A DNA stretch of 64,000 nucleotides from Pseudomonas sp. GM50 (GCF_000282375.1 NZ_AKJK01000061.1:35399-99398), one strand, 5' to 3'. Positions 33,363 through 46,193 are shown, counted from the stretch's first letter. The notes: a model not told the origin generated them from the sequence alone. Translations and numbers: made by a program.

Positions 33363-33388
33363 AAAAAAAACCCGCCGGGCAGCGGGTT
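33363..33388 (-). terminator. Terminator of the repressor gene
   Basis: Minus strand AACCCGC/GCGGGTT stem with a 6-base loop followed by T-run, 20 bases after the repressor stop. It insulates the tailocin leader from repressor transcription. Confidence 0.85.
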
Positions 33389-33407
33389 CTATCTGACAGC
33401 GGTGAGA

Positions 33408-34142
33408 TTAACGGGCGTACATGCCCCACCAGAAGACGTGACCGAGGATGACAATCTGCTCTTCCTGGATCTCCTGGAAGCTGTAGTCCTCGTCCGGATG
33501 CTCATCGCGATTGAAGCTGCGCAGGCGAATCCCTGTCGGCAGGCGATAAAGCTGTTTCACCCGCAACTGGCCATTGTGGTTGATGGCGTACAGGTCGCCG
33601 TCGACGATGTCGCCAATCCCGCATTTACCGGCATTCACCCCGACCGTGGCGCCATCGCGCAGTACCGGCAACATGCTATTGCCGCGCACGGTCACGCATT
33701 TGGCCTGATCGAACTGCACGCCGTTGTGGCGCAAGCTGCGCTTGCCGAAGCGCAGGCTAGAGCGCTCGCTCTCTTCAATGACGAATCTTCCTGATCCAGC
33801 AGCCAATTCAACCTCGCGAAGAAAGGGGACCGACACCTCGTCATCATCGACTGGCGTATCGTCGTCCCACAGGCTTATATCCTTGAGTTCCGAGTGCGAC
33901 TCATCGCGCCCAGCGTTGGCGGCGGACGAGACATCCGCACGGCCACGCAACTGATCGGTGCTCACGGAGAAGTATTCGGCAATCTTCGAAATATGTTTAT
34001 CCGAAGGATCGACGATCTTCCCGCTGAGAATGCGAGAGAGAGTGGATTGAGGCACGCCGGTGCGACGGTGAAGCTCCGTGGGGGAGATCCCGTGCTGGTC
34101 GAGCAGTGCTCTTAAGACGGTAGAAACATTGCGTTTTTGCAT
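33408..34142 (-). CDS. prtR: PrtR/CI-type self-cleaving repressor of the tailocin island
   Basis: 244 residues with an N-terminal XRE helix-turn-helix (about 15-60: HGISPTELHRRTGVPQSTLS) and a C-terminal S24/LexA peptidase domain. The putative cleavage site is A115-G116 in VELAAGSGRF, the nucleophile S156 in RGNSMLP and the general base K196 in RVKQLYR. Activated RecA should promote autocleavage and induce the tailocins. ATGs at 34142 and 34151 are both possible. No PrtN-type activator is seen next to it, unlike P. aeruginosa, so direct repression of the tailocin promoter is inferred. Confidence 0.9.
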   Translation of the reverse strand: MQKRNVSTVLRALLDQHGISPTELHRRTGVPQSTLSRILSGKIVDPSDKHISKIAEYFSVSTDQLRGRADVSSAANAGRDESHSELKDISLWDDDTPVDDDEVSVPFLREVELAAGSGRFVIEESERSSLRFGKRSLRHNGVQFDQAKCVTVRGNSMLPVLRDGATVGVNAGKCGIGDIVDGDLYAINHNGQLRVKQLYRLPTGIRLRSFNRDEHPDEDYSFQEIQEEQIVILGHVFWWGMYAR

Positions 34143-34204
34143 AACGCGCATAGTGCTTGATCTTTTTTCGGAAGACAAATGCTGATTTGCATAGATCGTG
34201 CATA
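34138..34204. promoter_or_regulatory. Repressor promoter region with TGCATA/GCATA sites
   Basis: TGCATA at 34138-34143, CGCATA at 34147-34152, TGCATA at 34188-34193 and 34199-34204 lie around the repressor start. They match half-sites of the operator array at 33251-33300, consistent with autoregulation. Some could also affect the divergent mutS. Confidence 0.5.
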
Positions 34205-34342
34205 GCCCGCAGAAATGTGCCTTGGCGCTTTCATGCCTGCGTAGGTCGGACTGCCCATGTTAACCTTGCGCCCATCGCGGAAAAGCCGGGCCGATGCCCC
34301 TCCTTTGCCCTACACCTTTCAACGAGTTTTCCTGAATTTCCG

Positions 34343-36922
34343 ATGAATAAAGCCATTTCCGATCTGTCTTCCCACACCCCGATGATGCAGCAGTACTGGC
34401 GCCTGAAGAACCAGCACCCTGACCAGTTGATGTTCTATCGCATGGGTGACTTCTACGAGATCTTCTATGAAGACGCGAAGAAGGCCGCCAAGTTACTGGA
34501 CATCACCCTGACGGCTCGTGGGCAATCGGCGGGGCAGGCGATTCCGATGTGTGGGATTCCTTACCACGCCGCGGAAGGTTACCTGGCGAAACTGGTGAAG
34601 CTCGGCGAGTCGGTGGTGATTTGTGAGCAAGTCGGCGACCCGGCCACCAGCAAGGGCCCGGTGGATCGTCAGGTAGTGCGGATCATCACCCCCGGCACGG
34701 TCAGCGATGAAGCGCTGCTGGATGAACGTAGGGATAACCTGATCGCGGCGGTGCTGGGTGATGAGCGTCTGTTCGGTCTGGCGGTGCTGGACATCACCAG
34801 CGGCAACTTCACCGTGCTGGAGATCAAGGGCTGGGAAAACCTGCTGGCGGAACTGGAGCGGGTCAATCCGGTAGAGCTGATGATCCCGGACGACTGGCCG
34901 AAAGACCTGCCGGCGGAAAAACGTCGCGGGGTTCGTCGCCGTGCGCCGTGGGATTTCGAGCGCGACTCGGCGCTGAAAAGTCTTTGTCAGCAGTTTTCTA
35001 CCCAAGACCTGAAAGGTTTCGGCTGCGAGAACCTGACCCTGGCCATCGGCGCTGCTGGCTGCCTGCTCAGCTACGCCAAGGAAACCCAACGCACTGCCCT
35101 GCCGCATTTGCGCAGCCTGCGTCATGAACGCCTGGACGACACCGTGGTGCTGGATGGCGCGAGCCGTCGCAACCTGGAACTGGACACCAACCTGGCCGGC
35201 GGTCGCGACAACACCTTGCAATCGGTGGTCGACCGCTGCCAGACCGCCATGGGCAGCCGCTTGCTGACTCGCTGGCTGAACCGTCCGCTGCGGGATTTGA
35301 CCGTATTGCTGGCGCGTCAGAGCTCGATCACTTGCCTGCTCGACGGTTACCGCTTCGAAAAACTGCAACCGCAGCTCAAGGAAATCGGCGACATCGAGCG
35401 GATTCTGGCGCGGATCGGCCTGCGCAATGCCCGTCCTCGTGACTTGGCGCGTCTGCGCGATGCCCTCGGTGCACTGCCAGAGTTGCAGGTAGCGATGGCC
35501 GAGCTTGAAGCCCCGCACATCATTCAACTGGCGGCGACCACCAGCACCTATCCGGAACTGGCGGCGCTGCTGGAAAAAGCCATCATCGACAACCCGCCCG
35601 CCGTCATCCGTGACGGCGGCGTGTTGAAAACCGGTTACGACAGCGAACTCGACGAACTGCAATCGCTCAGCGAAAACGCCGGGCAATTCCTGATCGATCT
35701 CGAAGCGCGTGAGAAGGCCCGCACCGGCCTGTCGCACTTGAAGGTCGGCTACAACCGGATTCACGGCTACTTCATCGAACTGCCGAGCAAGCAGGCCGAG
35801 TCGGCACCGGCGGACTATATCCGTCGCCAGACCCTCAAAGGTGCCGAGCGCTTCATCACGCCGGAGCTAAAGGCGTTCGAAGACAAGGCGCTGTCGGCCA
35901 AGAGTCGCGCCCTGGCCCGCGAGAAGATGCTCTACGAAGCGTTGCTCGAAGACTTGATCGCCCAGCTGCCACCCTTGCAAGACACGGCCGCCGCATTGGC
36001 CGAGCTGGACGTGCTGAGCAACCTCGCCGAGCGCGCACTGAATCTGGACCTGAACTGCCCGCGCTTCGTCAGCGAGCCGTGCATGCGCATCACCCAGGGT
36101 CGTCACCCGGTGGTCGAGCAAGTACTCACCACGCCGTTCGTGGCCAACGACCTGAGCCTTGACGACAATACCCGCATGCTGGTGATCACCGGTCCGAACA
36201 TGGGTGGTAAATCCACCTACATGCGTCAGACCGCGTTGATCGTGCTACTGGCACATATCGGCAGTTTCGTGCCGGCGGCCAGTTGCGAATTGTCCTTGGT
36301 GGACCGAATCTTCACCCGAATCGGCTCCAGCGATGACTTGGCGGGTGGTCGTTCGACCTTCATGGTTGAAATGAGCGAAACCGCAAACATCCTGCACAAC
36401 GCCACCGAGCGCAGCCTGGTGCTGATGGACGAAGTCGGTCGCGGCACCAGCACATTCGACGGTCTCTCCCTGGCCTGGGCGGCGGCTGAGCGTCTGGCGC
36501 ACCTACGGGCCTACACACTGTTCGCTACCCACTATTTCGAACTGACAGTACTACCAGAAGCCCAGCCACTGGTGGCCAACGTGCACCTCAATGCCACCGA
36601 ACACAACGAACGCATCGTGTTCCTGCACCACGTGTTGCCTGGACCTGCCAGCCAGAGCTATGGCCTGGCGGTTGCGCAGTTGGCCGGTGTGCCGAGCGAA
36701 GTGATCGTGCGTGCTCGTGAGCATCTGAGCCGACTGGAATCCACGGCGCTGCCTCATGAAGTTCCGAAGCCGGCCAAAGGCAAACCGGTCACGCCGCAGC
36801 AGAGCGACATGTTCGCCAGCCTGCCGCACCCGGTGCTGGATGAACTGGCCAAACTTGATCTGGACGACATAACACCGCGTCGTGCACTCGAAATGCTCTA
36901 TACACTAAAGACACGGATCTAA
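34343..36922 (+). CDS. mutS: DNA mismatch repair protein MutS
   Basis: 859 residues. The N-terminal mismatch-reading [15 protein letters not shown] motif (Phe-X-Glu type, about residues 30-44) and the C-terminal ABC-type ATPase with [10 protein letters not shown] at about 616-625 are intact, as are the Walker B/signature region [14 protein letters not shown]. Recognises mispairs in the cytosol and recruits MutL. ATG at 34343 gives the family N terminus; the open frame extends upstream into the repressor promoter. It bounds the tailocin island. Confidence 0.98.
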   Translation: MNKAISDLSSHTPMMQQYWRLKNQHPDQLMFYRMGDFYEIFYEDAKKAAKLLDITLTARGQSAGQAIPMCGIPYHAAEGYLAKLVKLGESVVICEQVGDPATSKGPVDRQVVRIITPGTVSDEALLDERRDNLIAAVLGDERLFGLAVLDITSGNFTVLEIKGWENLLAELERVNPVELMIPDDWPKDLPAEKRRGVRRRAPWDFERDSALKSLCQQFSTQDLKGFGCENLTLAIGAAGCLLSYAKETQRTALPHLRSLRHERLDDTVVLDGASRRNLELDTNLAGGRDNTLQSVVDRCQTAMGSRLLTRWLNRPLRDLTVLLARQSSITCLLDGYRFEKLQPQLKEIGDIERILARIGLRNARPRDLARLRDALGALPELQVAMAELEAPHIIQLAATTSTYPELAALLEKAIIDNPPAVIRDGGVLKTGYDSELDELQSLSENAGQFLIDLEAREKARTGLSHLKVGYNRIHGYFIELPSKQAESAPADYIRRQTLKGAERFITPELKAFEDKALSAKSRALAREKMLYEALLEDLIAQLPPLQDTAAALAELDVLSNLAERALNLDLNCPRFVSEPCMRITQGRHPVVEQVLTTPFVANDLSLDDNTRMLVITGPNMGGKSTYMRQTALIVLLAHIGSFVPAASCELSLVDRIFTRIGSSDDLAGGRSTFMVEMSETANILHNATERSLVLMDEVGRGTSTFDGLSLAWAAAERLAHLRAYTLFATHYFELTVLPEAQPLVANVHLNATEHNERIVFLHHVLPGPASQSYGLAVAQLAGVPSEVIVRAREHLSRLESTALPHEVPKPAKGKPVTPQQSDMFASLPHPVLDELAKLDLDDITPRRALEMLYTLKTRI

Positions 36923-37064
36923 CGCACTTGCCTGCAAGCTGTTAGAATCTCGCGCGGTTTGGGATGCTGCAGGCTAATAGCCTGACCTGCAGACTATCGC
37001 TCTCAAACCTGGCGACCCCAACGTGAAGGGGCTCCGCTGCCGCCGCCTGAGGAGAAAATTAGAA
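36923..37064 (+). promoter_or_regulatory. mutS-fdxA intergenic region with inverted repeat
   Basis: A CAGGCT-AAT-AGCCTG inverted repeat at 36970-36984, nested in a larger CTGCAGGCT/CTGCAG arrangement, precedes fdxA. No T-run follows, so it may be an operator or 5' RNA stem rather than a terminator. A GAGGAG ribosome-binding site precedes the fdxA ATG. Confidence 0.4.
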
Positions 37065-37388
37065 ATGACCTTCGTCGTCACCGACAACTGCATCAAGTGC
37101 AAGTACACCGACTGCGTAGAAGTCTGTCCGGTGGACTGCTTTTACGAAGGCCCGAACTTCCTGGTGATTCACCCGGATGAGTGCATCGACTGCGCACTGT
37201 GCGAACCAGAATGCCCTGCCGTGGCCATCTTCTCCGAAGATGAAGTTCCGGAAGATATGCAGGAATTCATTCAGCTGAACGTTGAGCTGGCGGAAATCTG
37301 GCCCAACATCACCGAGAAGAAAGAATCGTTGCCCGATGCCGAAGAGTGGGATGGCGTCAAAGGCAAGATCAAAGACCTCGAACGCTGA
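37065..37388 (+). CDS. fdxA: 7Fe ferredoxin FdxA
   Basis: 107 residues. Cys at 9, 12, 17, 21 and 25 and at 40, 43, 46 and 50 ([12 protein letters not shown]) form the [3Fe-4S][4Fe-4S] pattern of Azotobacter/Pseudomonas FdI-type ferredoxins. A low-potential electron carrier in the cytosol. ATG at 37065 is chosen over an upstream open-frame start. Confidence 0.97.
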   Translation: MTFVVTDNCIKCKYTDCVEVCPVDCFYEGPNFLVIHPDECIDCALCEPECPAVAIFSEDEVPEDMQEFIQLNVELAEIWPNITEKKESLPDAEEWDGVKGKIKDLER

Positions 37389-37405
37389 TTCCCCCCGCGT
37401 TCTCG

Positions 37406-37429
37406 AAAAGGCCCCTCGTGGGCCTTTTT
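37406..37429 (+). terminator. fdxA terminator
   Basis: AAAAGGCCC-CTCGT-GGGCCTTTTT, a perfect stem with T-run, 17 bases after the fdxA stop. Confidence 0.9.
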
Positions 37430-37438
37430 GCTTTTCCA

Positions 37439-37564
37439 AAGATCAAAATATCAAAAGATCGCAGCCTTCGGCAGCTCCTACAGAGATTGTGCATGCTCGT
37501 GAAATCACGGGTGTACGCGGTTTGTGTAGGAGCTGCCGCAGACTGCGATCTTTTGATCTTTTGC
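37439..37564. repeat. REPIN-like inverted pair of a second REP family
   Basis: Left arm reads AAAAGATCGCAGCCTTCGGC, then AGCTCCTACA; right arm TGTAGGAGCTGCCGCAGACT, then GCGATCTTTTGATC. This is a different family from the GTGGGAGCGAGC copies but equally common in the P. fluorescens group. It ends just before the rgsA terminator. Confidence 0.85.
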
Positions 37565-37576
37565 TTTTCTGCAGGC

Positions 37577-37708
37577 AAAAAAAAGGGGCGGTATGACCCG
37601 CCCACATTTTTTCCCTATTCCTTGTGTTCCTTTTCATCGTCCTGATGAATCGCTTCCTGCGATATCCATTCCCCTCATCCTTGAAGGGCGTGTCTATCCG
37701 TCGACACA
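37577..37708 (-). ncRNA. rgsA: Small RNA RgsA
   Basis: The interval between fdxA and rpoS is where the RpoS-dependent, Gac-linked sRNA RgsA lies in pseudomonads. Here the minus strand has a sigma-S-like -10 element CTAGTAT (37721-37715), a transcript of about 130 nt containing GGATATCGCAGGAAGCGATT and GGAACACAAGGAATAGGG, and a terminator: CGGGCGG/CCGCCC stem (37585-37603) followed by eight T. No open frame of note lies in it. RgsA is an Hfq-associated regulator linked to oxidative stress tolerance. The 5' end is approximate. Confidence 0.75.
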
Positions 37709-37956
37709 GTTCAGATACTAGAGAGTTCCCCACCAAGAGCAATCAGCCTCTGTCGCTGAAATCGACTGTCACACGCCGTTAATCTAAAAAAATAATCATA
37801 TAAATCAATAACATAAATAAACACCACAGGTTAAATAGACAACTGCCAGGGTGTAAAAATAACGAACACTTACGAAAGAGTAAGCAAAGACTTACAGCAC
37901 GAGACTACAAACCTGAGGTGGTGCAAAAAACAACGCACCTCTCATATTCCCGGCAA
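37709..37956. other. AT-rich region between rgsA and rpoS
   Basis: About 250 bases without a gene. It holds the rgsA -10 element at its left end, a markedly AT-rich stretch (37780-37840), and an imperfect GAGGTG/CACCTC inverted repeat at 37915-37941 that may be a second stem downstream of rpoS. Confidence 0.5.
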
Positions 37957-37984
37957 CAAAAAGCCCCAAACCAGTTGGGGCTTT
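37957..37984 (-). terminator. rpoS terminator
   Basis: Minus strand AAGCCCCAA/TTGGGGCTT stem followed by TTTTG, 23 bases after the rpoS stop. Confidence 0.88.
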
Positions 37985-38006
37985 CTGTACCGGCTGAACG
38001 AATTGC

Positions 38007-39014
38007 TTATTGGAACAGCGACTCGCTCGACAGGCCGTTTTTCTCGAGAATTTCCCGAAGACGCTTGAGGCCTTCAACCTGGATTTGCCTGACCCGCTCC
38101 CGGGTCAAGCCGATTTCCAGGCCTACGTCTTCAAGTGTGCTGCTCTCGTGACCTCGCAAGCCGAAGCGGCGTACGACCACCTCGCGTTGCTTGTCGGTCA
38201 GCTCCGAGAGCCACTGATCGATGCTCTGTGACAGGTCGTCGTCCTGCAACAGTTCACATGGATCGGTCGGGCGGTCGTCGGTAAGGGTGTCCAGCAGGGT
38301 TTTATCCGAATCCGGACCCAGCGAGACGTCGACCGAAGAAACCCGCTCGTTCAGGCCGAGCATGCGCTTGACCTCGCCTACCGGTTTCTCCAGCAGGTTG
38401 GCGATTTCTTCGGGTGAGGGTTCGTGATCGAGCTTTTGAGTCAGCTCCCTTGCAGCTCGCAAGTACACGTTGAGCTCTTTGACCACATGGATCGGCAACC
38501 GGATGGTCCGGGTCTGATTCATGATCGCGCGCTCAATGGTCTGACGAATCCACCAGGTGGCGTAGGTCGAAAAGCGGAATCCGCGTTCGGGATCGAACTT
38601 TTCTACTGCCCGGATCAGGCCGAGGTTGCCCTCTTCGATCAGGTCCAGCAGCGACAGCCCACGATTGACGTAACGCCGGGCGATTTTCACCACCAGCCGC
38701 AGGTTGCTTTCAATCATGCGCTTGCGTCCGGCCGGATCGCCACTTTGCGACAAGCGCGCAAAATGAACTTCTTCTTCCGGGGAGAGCAATGGGGAAAAGC
38801 CGATTTCGTTGAGGTACAGCTGCGTGGCATCGAGTGCCCGTGTGTAGTCGATGTACTTGTGTTGCTTAAGCGAAGCGGAGTGTTTGGATTTGGCACGAAC
38901 GGAAGGTGGTGCATCCCCTTCATCATTCGACATCGAATCCGTGGCGATGCCGGTCTCCATCAGGAGAACCTCATCGTCGATGTCAAACTCCGGCACTTCT
39001 TTACTGAGAGCCAT
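38007..39014 (-). CDS. rpoS: RNA polymerase sigma factor RpoS
   Basis: 335 residues. Region 1.2/2 with [20 protein letters not shown], region 2.4 with [20 protein letters not shown], and the region 4.2 helix-turn-helix [16 protein letters not shown] are intact. Directs stationary-phase and general-stress transcription; the likely local target is rgsA. In this genus its main promoter lies inside the upstream nlpD gene. Confidence 0.98.
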   Translation of the reverse strand: MALSKEVPEFDIDDEVLLMETGIATDSMSNDEGDAPPSVRAKSKHSASLKQHKYIDYTRALDATQLYLNEIGFSPLLSPEEEVHFARLSQSGDPAGRKRMIESNLRLVVKIARRYVNRGLSLLDLIEEGNLGLIRAVEKFDPERGFRFSTYATWWIRQTIERAIMNQTRTIRLPIHVVKELNVYLRAARELTQKLDHEPSPEEIANLLEKPVGEVKRMLGLNERVSSVDVSLGPDSDKTLLDTLTDDRPTDPCELLQDDDLSQSIDQWLSELTDKQREVVVRRFGLRGHESSTLEDVGLEIGLTRERVRQIQVEGLKRLREILEKNGLSSESLFQ

Positions 39015-39120
39015 TGTTATAGTCCTTTGGTGAGTTCGACCTCAAGCTCAAGCGGCGCCTTGATCCTTGGCAACGCTGGAGCCTGTTCCCTCTACGTGAC
39101 GGAACAGGCTGGCTAACAAA

Positions 39121-39978
39121 TCAACGACGTGGCAGGAATTGCAGCGGATCTACAGGTTTACCTTGTCGGCGAATCTCAAAATGCAGTTTCACCCGGTCTG
39201 TACCCGTTGACCCCATTTCGGCAATTGTCTGTCCGACTTTGACCTGCTGCCCCTCCCGAACCAACAGCCTGCGGTTATGTCCGTAGGCACTGACGTAGGT
39301 ATCGCTGTGTTTGATGATGACTAATTCGCCGTAGCCCCTTAAGCCACTCCCGGCGTATACCACCGTCCCATCAGACGCAGCTAAAACAGGCTGTCCCAAA
39401 TCTCCGGCGATATCAATTCCTTTATTCAAACTACCGTTTGAAGAGAATTTACCAATCAGAATGCCATTAGAAGGCCACCCCCAGCCCGTCGGGGCCGGAC
39501 CGGCAGGAGGCAGTGGCGCGGGTGCCGGCTTGTTGGCGACGGACGGTGCAAGCACTGTTGTAGTGGTCGTCGCGCCATTTGCCTGGCGCCGAATTACGGT
39601 GGTTTTACTCGACGACGAAGGCGAAGAACTGGACGAACTCACTACCGCCGTCGGCGTTGAACCGCTGTGACCGTCGAAGCGAATTGTCTGACCCGGATGG
39701 ATCGTGTAAGGCGTAGGAATGTTGTTCCGTGCCGCGAGGGCTTTGTAGTCCCAACCGTAGCGAAAAGCGATGGAGAACAAAGTGTCCTTAGGACGGACAA
39801 CGTACTGTCCGGTGGTCACGGCCGGACGCTGGGCGACCGCCTTGTTGCGATCGACGACGCTCGCACTACCTGATTTGGTGCTGGAACAACCAACCAGCAA
39901 GGTACTCAAGACAAGGCCAGTCACCAGACGCTGAAAGCTCGTTATACCCATTCGCTGCGCAATGACTGTGAGACTCAC
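39121..39978 (-). CDS. nlpD: Lipoprotein NlpD (LysM + M23 peptidase-like)
   Basis: 285 residues from the GTG at 39978, or 276 from ATG at 39951. A lipoprotein signal ends LLVGC at Cys31; a LysM domain (about 55-105: QYVVRPKDTLFSIAFRYGWD) is followed by a Ser/Pro-rich linker and a C-terminal M23 fold (about 180-285). The usual HxH zinc ligands are not complete, fitting the role of NlpD as an activator of amidase AmiC in septum splitting rather than a peptidase. Confidence 0.93.
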   Translation of the reverse strand: MSLTVIAQRMGITSFQRLVTGLVLSTLLVGCSSTKSGSASVVDRNKAVAQRPAVTTGQYVVRPKDTLFSIAFRYGWDYKALAARNNIPTPYTIHPGQTIRFDGHSGSTPTAVVSSSSSSPSSSSKTTVIRRQANGATTTTTVLAPSVANKPAPAPLPPAGPAPTGWGWPSNGILIGKFSSNGSLNKGIDIAGDLGQPVLAASDGTVVYAGSGLRGYGELVIIKHSDTYVSAYGHNRRLLVREGQQVKVGQTIAEMGSTGTDRVKLHFEIRRQGKPVDPLQFLPRR

Positions 39979-40189
39979 CCGCCGCTCCCTTTGTGGTGGC
40001 TGAAAATATGGATTGCCGTGCTCCGGCACGAAATATCGCAAGTATAACGGGCCGAACAGGCTTTACCTTTAATGAAGCGGATTCGCTTCGCGCACACGTT
40101 TGCTGCCTGACGATGAATTCTGTTTAACCAATCGATGCCGCTGTAAGACCCGGGCAATCGAAGAGAATTCAGCGTGCTTAAACAAATGC

Positions 40190-41603
<1,414 letters not shown>

Positions 41604-41616
<13 letters not shown>

Positions 41617-42662
41617 GGGCTGTCCGTCTGCCCCACCGGCACCAGATCGACGAGTTCACGCACCAATACGGTGGCGAAGCATCCGGCCGGCAGGACGAAT
41701 TCCAGTTGCAGAATGTCAGGTTCGGGATAATGCCACGTCAACCCACCAATGGGCAGCCGCAGGATGCGACGTTCGTGGCTCATTCCAGCGTTAATCAACC
41801 AATCGCGCAGATCCGCTTCGCGCGCGGCGATTGCCTGCTCCAGTTCATGGACAGCGCCTGACGTCGGCGAGTCACCTTCGCCCCACTGCGGGCCGGTCGG
41901 GTGCAGGTCGAGAATCGCCAGACGAGGGTCGCTGCATTCGGCCTCACCGGCCGGGAAGAAACTGCGGCTGTCGGTGAATGCCAGCAGATCGCCCACCTGG
42001 GCGCGCTGCCAGGTGCCATCGGCGACGCGCGCCGCCAACACTTGATTGAACAAAAAGCTGCGTGCGGTGGAGAGCAGCCGCGAACGTACGTTGCGTTGTT
42101 CCGGCAGGGCCTTGCGCGCCGCCCAGGCACGAGCATCGACCACGTTAGCGCCGTCAAAGCCGAAACGCTGGGCGCCGAAATAATTGGGAATACCTTGCTT
42201 GGCGATCAGTTGCAGACGCTCTTCGATCGCCGCCTTGTCACCGGCGAACTGGGTCAAGCGCAAGGTGAAGCCGTTGGCCGAGTGGGCACCGCGTTGCAGT
42301 TTGCGTTTATGCCGACCGGTCTTGAGGATTTTCAGCGTGTCGTTTTCCGCCGCCGACAGATCAGGATCGGCCTTGCCTGGCAGTTGCACGCTGAACCACT
42401 GGCGAGTCAGCGCCTGACGGTCCTTGAGGCCGGCATAGCTGACGGTGCGCAACGGCACACCCGCCGCCTTGGCGATGCGCCGTGCCGCTTCTTCAGTATT
42501 CAGACCGCGCTTTTCCACCCAGATCCACAGGTGTTCGCCATCACCACTGAGGGGGATATCAAGCACCTCATCGACCTGAAAATCTTCCGCTGTGGCTTTC
42601 AGTACAGCGGTACCGAGAGCCTCACCATAGGCCCGGGGGCCAAGCAATTGCGCCTCGTTCAT
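41604..42662 (-). CDS. truD: tRNA pseudouridine(13) synthase TruD
   Basis: 352 residues. The catalytic Asp81 lies in [16 protein letters not shown]. Makes pseudouridine 13 in tRNA-Glu. Overlaps ispF by 4 bases and surE by 13. Confidence 0.96.
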
Positions 42663-43132
42663 GCGCGCAGCAACAAGGCAACGGAGTGCACGGCAATGCC
42701 TTCTTCGCGGCCGACAAAGCCGAGCTTTTCGGTGGTGGTAGCTTTCACGTTCACTTGATCCAACTCAACTTGAAGATCCGCGGCAATCAGCGCGCGCATC
42801 GATTCGATATGCGGGGCCATTTTCGGGGCCTGGGCGACGATGGTGTTATCGACGTTGCCGACTTTCCAGCCCTTGGCGTGGATCAGCGCGACAACGTGAC
42901 GCAACAGCACACGGCTGTCGGCGCCCTTGAATTGCGGGTCGGTGTCCGGGAAGTGCTTGCCGATATCACCCAGCGCGGCAGCGCCGAGCAAGGCATCGCT
43001 CAAGGCGTGCAGCAGGACGTCACCGTCGGAGTGAGCGAGCAGCCCGAAGCCATGTGCAATACGCACGCCGCCCAGAGTAATGAAATCGCCTTCAGCGAAA
43101 CGGTGCACATCATAGCCGTGGCCAATACGCAT
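42659..43132 (-). CDS. ispF: 2-C-methyl-D-erythritol 2,4-cyclodiphosphate synthase
   Basis: 157 residues. Zinc ligands D8, H10 (GHGYDVH) and H42 ([12 protein letters not shown]) are present. Fifth step of the MEP isoprenoid pathway. In E. coli it is adjacent to ispD; here the formaldehyde-detoxification genes and a LysR gene lie between them, the standard Pseudomonas order. First gene of the ispF-truD-surE-pcm-nlpD-rpoS run. Confidence 0.97.
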   Translation of the reverse strand: MRIGHGYDVHRFAEGDFITLGGVRIAHGFGLLAHSDGDVLLHALSDALLGAAALGDIGKHFPDTDPQFKGADSRVLLRHVVALIHAKGWKVGNVDNTIVAQAPKMAPHIESMRALIAADLQVELDQVNVKATTTEKLGFVGREEGIAVHSVALLLRA

Positions 43133-43162
43133 AAAAAAACGCCCCGATTTTTGTCAGGGCGT
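43133..43162 (-). terminator. fghA terminator
   Basis: Minus strand ACGCCCTGA/TCGGGGCGT stem (one mismatch) followed by seven T, immediately before the ispF start. Confidence 0.85.
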
Positions 43163-43175
43163 GATTCTACCTGCA

Positions 43176-44021
43176 TTAGGCGCCTAGGGCGCGTGCGTGA
43201 TGCTGCAAGTGGTCGTCAATGAAGCTGGCGATGAAGAAATAACTGTGGTCGTAGCCTGGTTGCAGACGCAACGTCAGCGGATGACCCGCCAGTTTGGCGG
43301 CCTGTTGCAAGGCTTCAGGCTTGAGCTGGGTAGCCAGGAAATCATCGCGATCACCCTGATCGACCAGCAGCGGCAGCTTCTCGTCAGCCTCGGCGATCAA
43401 TGCACAGGCATCCCATTCGCGCCACTTCGAACGGTCTTCTCCCAAGTAACGGGAAAAGGCTTTCTGGCCCCAAGGACAATCCATTGGATTGTTGATCGGC
43501 GAGAACGCCGACACCGACAGGTAACGCCCCGGATTGCGCAACGCGCAGACCAACGCGCCGTGGCCGCCCATGGAGTGACCACTGATGCCACGCTTGTCCG
43601 ATGTCGGGAAATGCGCTTCGACCAATGCCGGCAATTCCTGAACGACATAGTCATGCATCCGATAGTGCCGGGACCAGGGTTCCTGAGTGGCATTCAGATA
43701 AAAACCGGCACCGAGACCGAAGTCCCAGGCGCCATCTGGATCACCCGGCACATCAGGGCCGCGAGGGCTGGTGTCCGGTGCGACGATGATTAGCCCAAGC
43801 TCGGCAGCCATGTGCATGGCGCCGGCCTTTTGCATGAAGTTTTCGTCGGTGCAGGTCAGGCCAGACAGCCAGTACAACACCGGCAATTTGCCGCCCTGCT
43901 CCGCTTGCGGCGGCAGGTACACGGCAAACACCATGTCGCAACCGAGCACGTCGGAGCGGTGCCGGTAGCGCTTGTGCCAGCCACCGAAGCTTTTCTGGCA
44001 GGAGATATTTTCCAGGCTCAT
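43176..44021 (-). CDS. fghA: S-formylglutathione hydrolase
   Basis: 281 residues, esterase-D fold. Nucleophile Ser150 in [13 protein letters not shown]; catalytic His in GYDHSYFF near residue 258. Hydrolyses S-formylglutathione to formate and glutathione, the second step after AdhC, whose gene ends 9 bases upstream of it. Confidence 0.96.
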   Translation of the reverse strand: MSLENISCQKSFGGWHKRYRHRSDVLGCDMVFAVYLPPQAEQGGKLPVLYWLSGLTCTDENFMQKAGAMHMAAELGLIIVAPDTSPRGPDVPGDPDGAWDFGLGAGFYLNATQEPWSRHYRMHDYVVQELPALVEAHFPTSDKRGISGHSMGGHGALVCALRNPGRYLSVSAFSPINNPMDCPWGQKAFSRYLGEDRSKWREWDACALIAEADEKLPLLVDQGDRDDFLATQLKPEALQQAAKLAGHPLTLRLQPGYDHSYFFIASFIDDHLQHHARALGA

Positions 44022-44029
44022 GACCGACC

Positions 44030-45248
<1,219 letters not shown>

Positions 45249-46145
45249 ATGTCCGAAAATCGCTGGGAAGGCATCGATGAGTTCGTCGCCGTCGCTGAGT
45301 GCAGCCAATTCACCGCCGCGGCGGAACGTCTTGGGGTTTCTTCCTCTCACATCAGTCGCCAAATCGTACGACTGGAAGAGCGCCTGCAAACCCGTTTGCT
45401 CTATCGCAGCACCCGTCGGGTCACGCTGACCGAGGCCGGGCAAACCTTTTTGCAGCATTGCCAGCGTTTGCAGGACGGTCGCGAAGAAGCCTTACGCGCT
45501 GTCGGCGACCTGACCAGCGAGCCCAAGGGCATGCTGCGCATGACCTGCGCCGTGGCTTACGGCGAACGATTCATCGTGCCACTGGTGACTCGCTTCATGG
45601 GGCTGTATCCACAACTGCGCGTCGACATCGAGCTGAGTAACCGACCGCTCGATCTGGTGCATGAAGGGCTGGACCTGGCCATCCGCCTCGGCCGCCTGCA
45701 GGATTCAAGATTGGTCGCGACGCGCCTGGCGCCACGACGCATGTACCTGTGCGCCTCGCCGTCCTACCTGGAACGGTATGGTCGCCCACACAGCTTGTCG
45801 GAACTGAGTCGCCATAATTGCCTCATCGGCAGTTCGGATATCTGGCAACTGGAACAGAACGGACGGGAATTTTCCCAGCGCGTACAGGGAAACTGGCGCT
45901 GCAACAGTGGGCAAGCGGTGCTGGATGCGGCGTTACAGGGAGTGGGGTTGTGTCAGTTGCCGGATTACTACGTGCTGGAACACCTGAAAAACGGCGAATT
46001 GATTTCGCTGCTGGAAGCCCATCAACCGCCGAATACCGCCGTGTGGGCGCTTTACCCACAGCAACGGAATCTGTCGCCGAAGGTGCGCAAGTTGGTGGAT
46101 TATTTGAAGGAGGGGTTGGCTGAACGGCCGGAGTATCGGAGTTAA
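45249..46145 (+). CDS. LysR-family transcriptional regulator
   Basis: 298 residues. N-terminal winged HTH (about 5-65: AVAECSQFTAAAERLGVSSS, then HISRQIVRLEERL) and a C-terminal effector-binding domain with LVHEGLDLAIRLG. Divergent from adhC-fghA, so control of formaldehyde detoxification is the natural inference; the inducer is not evident. A decayed REP half follows it. Confidence 0.92.
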   Translation: MSENRWEGIDEFVAVAECSQFTAAAERLGVSSSHISRQIVRLEERLQTRLLYRSTRRVTLTEAGQTFLQHCQRLQDGREEALRAVGDLTSEPKGMLRMTCAVAYGERFIVPLVTRFMGLYPQLRVDIELSNRPLDLVHEGLDLAIRLGRLQDSRLVATRLAPRRMYLCASPSYLERYGRPHSLSELSRHNCLIGSSDIWQLEQNGREFSQRVQGNWRCNSGQAVLDAALQGVGLCQLPDYYVLEHLKNGELISLLEAHQPPNTAVWALYPQQRNLSPKVRKLVDYLKEGLAERPEYRS

Positions 46146-46152
46146 GTCATGG

Positions 46153-46185
46153 GTTGCCTGCTCGCGATGGCGACAGAACAGTCAA
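46153..46185. repeat. Solitary decayed REP half
   Basis: TTGCCTGCTCGCGATGGCGA followed by CAGTCAAC, matching the left half and spacer of the REPINs elsewhere but with no right arm before the ispD stop at 46194. Confidence 0.65.
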
Positions 46186-46193
46186 CGAGTCAT

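Noticed and set aside
34142..34342. LexA box controlling the tailocin repressor
   Set aside because: No CTG-N10-CAG palindrome of acceptable quality was found in the repressor-mutS gap; induction is better explained by repressor self-cleavage.
37439..37564. CRISPR-like or sRNA element
   Set aside because: It is a single inverted pair of a known style of REP sequence, not a series of spaced direct repeats.
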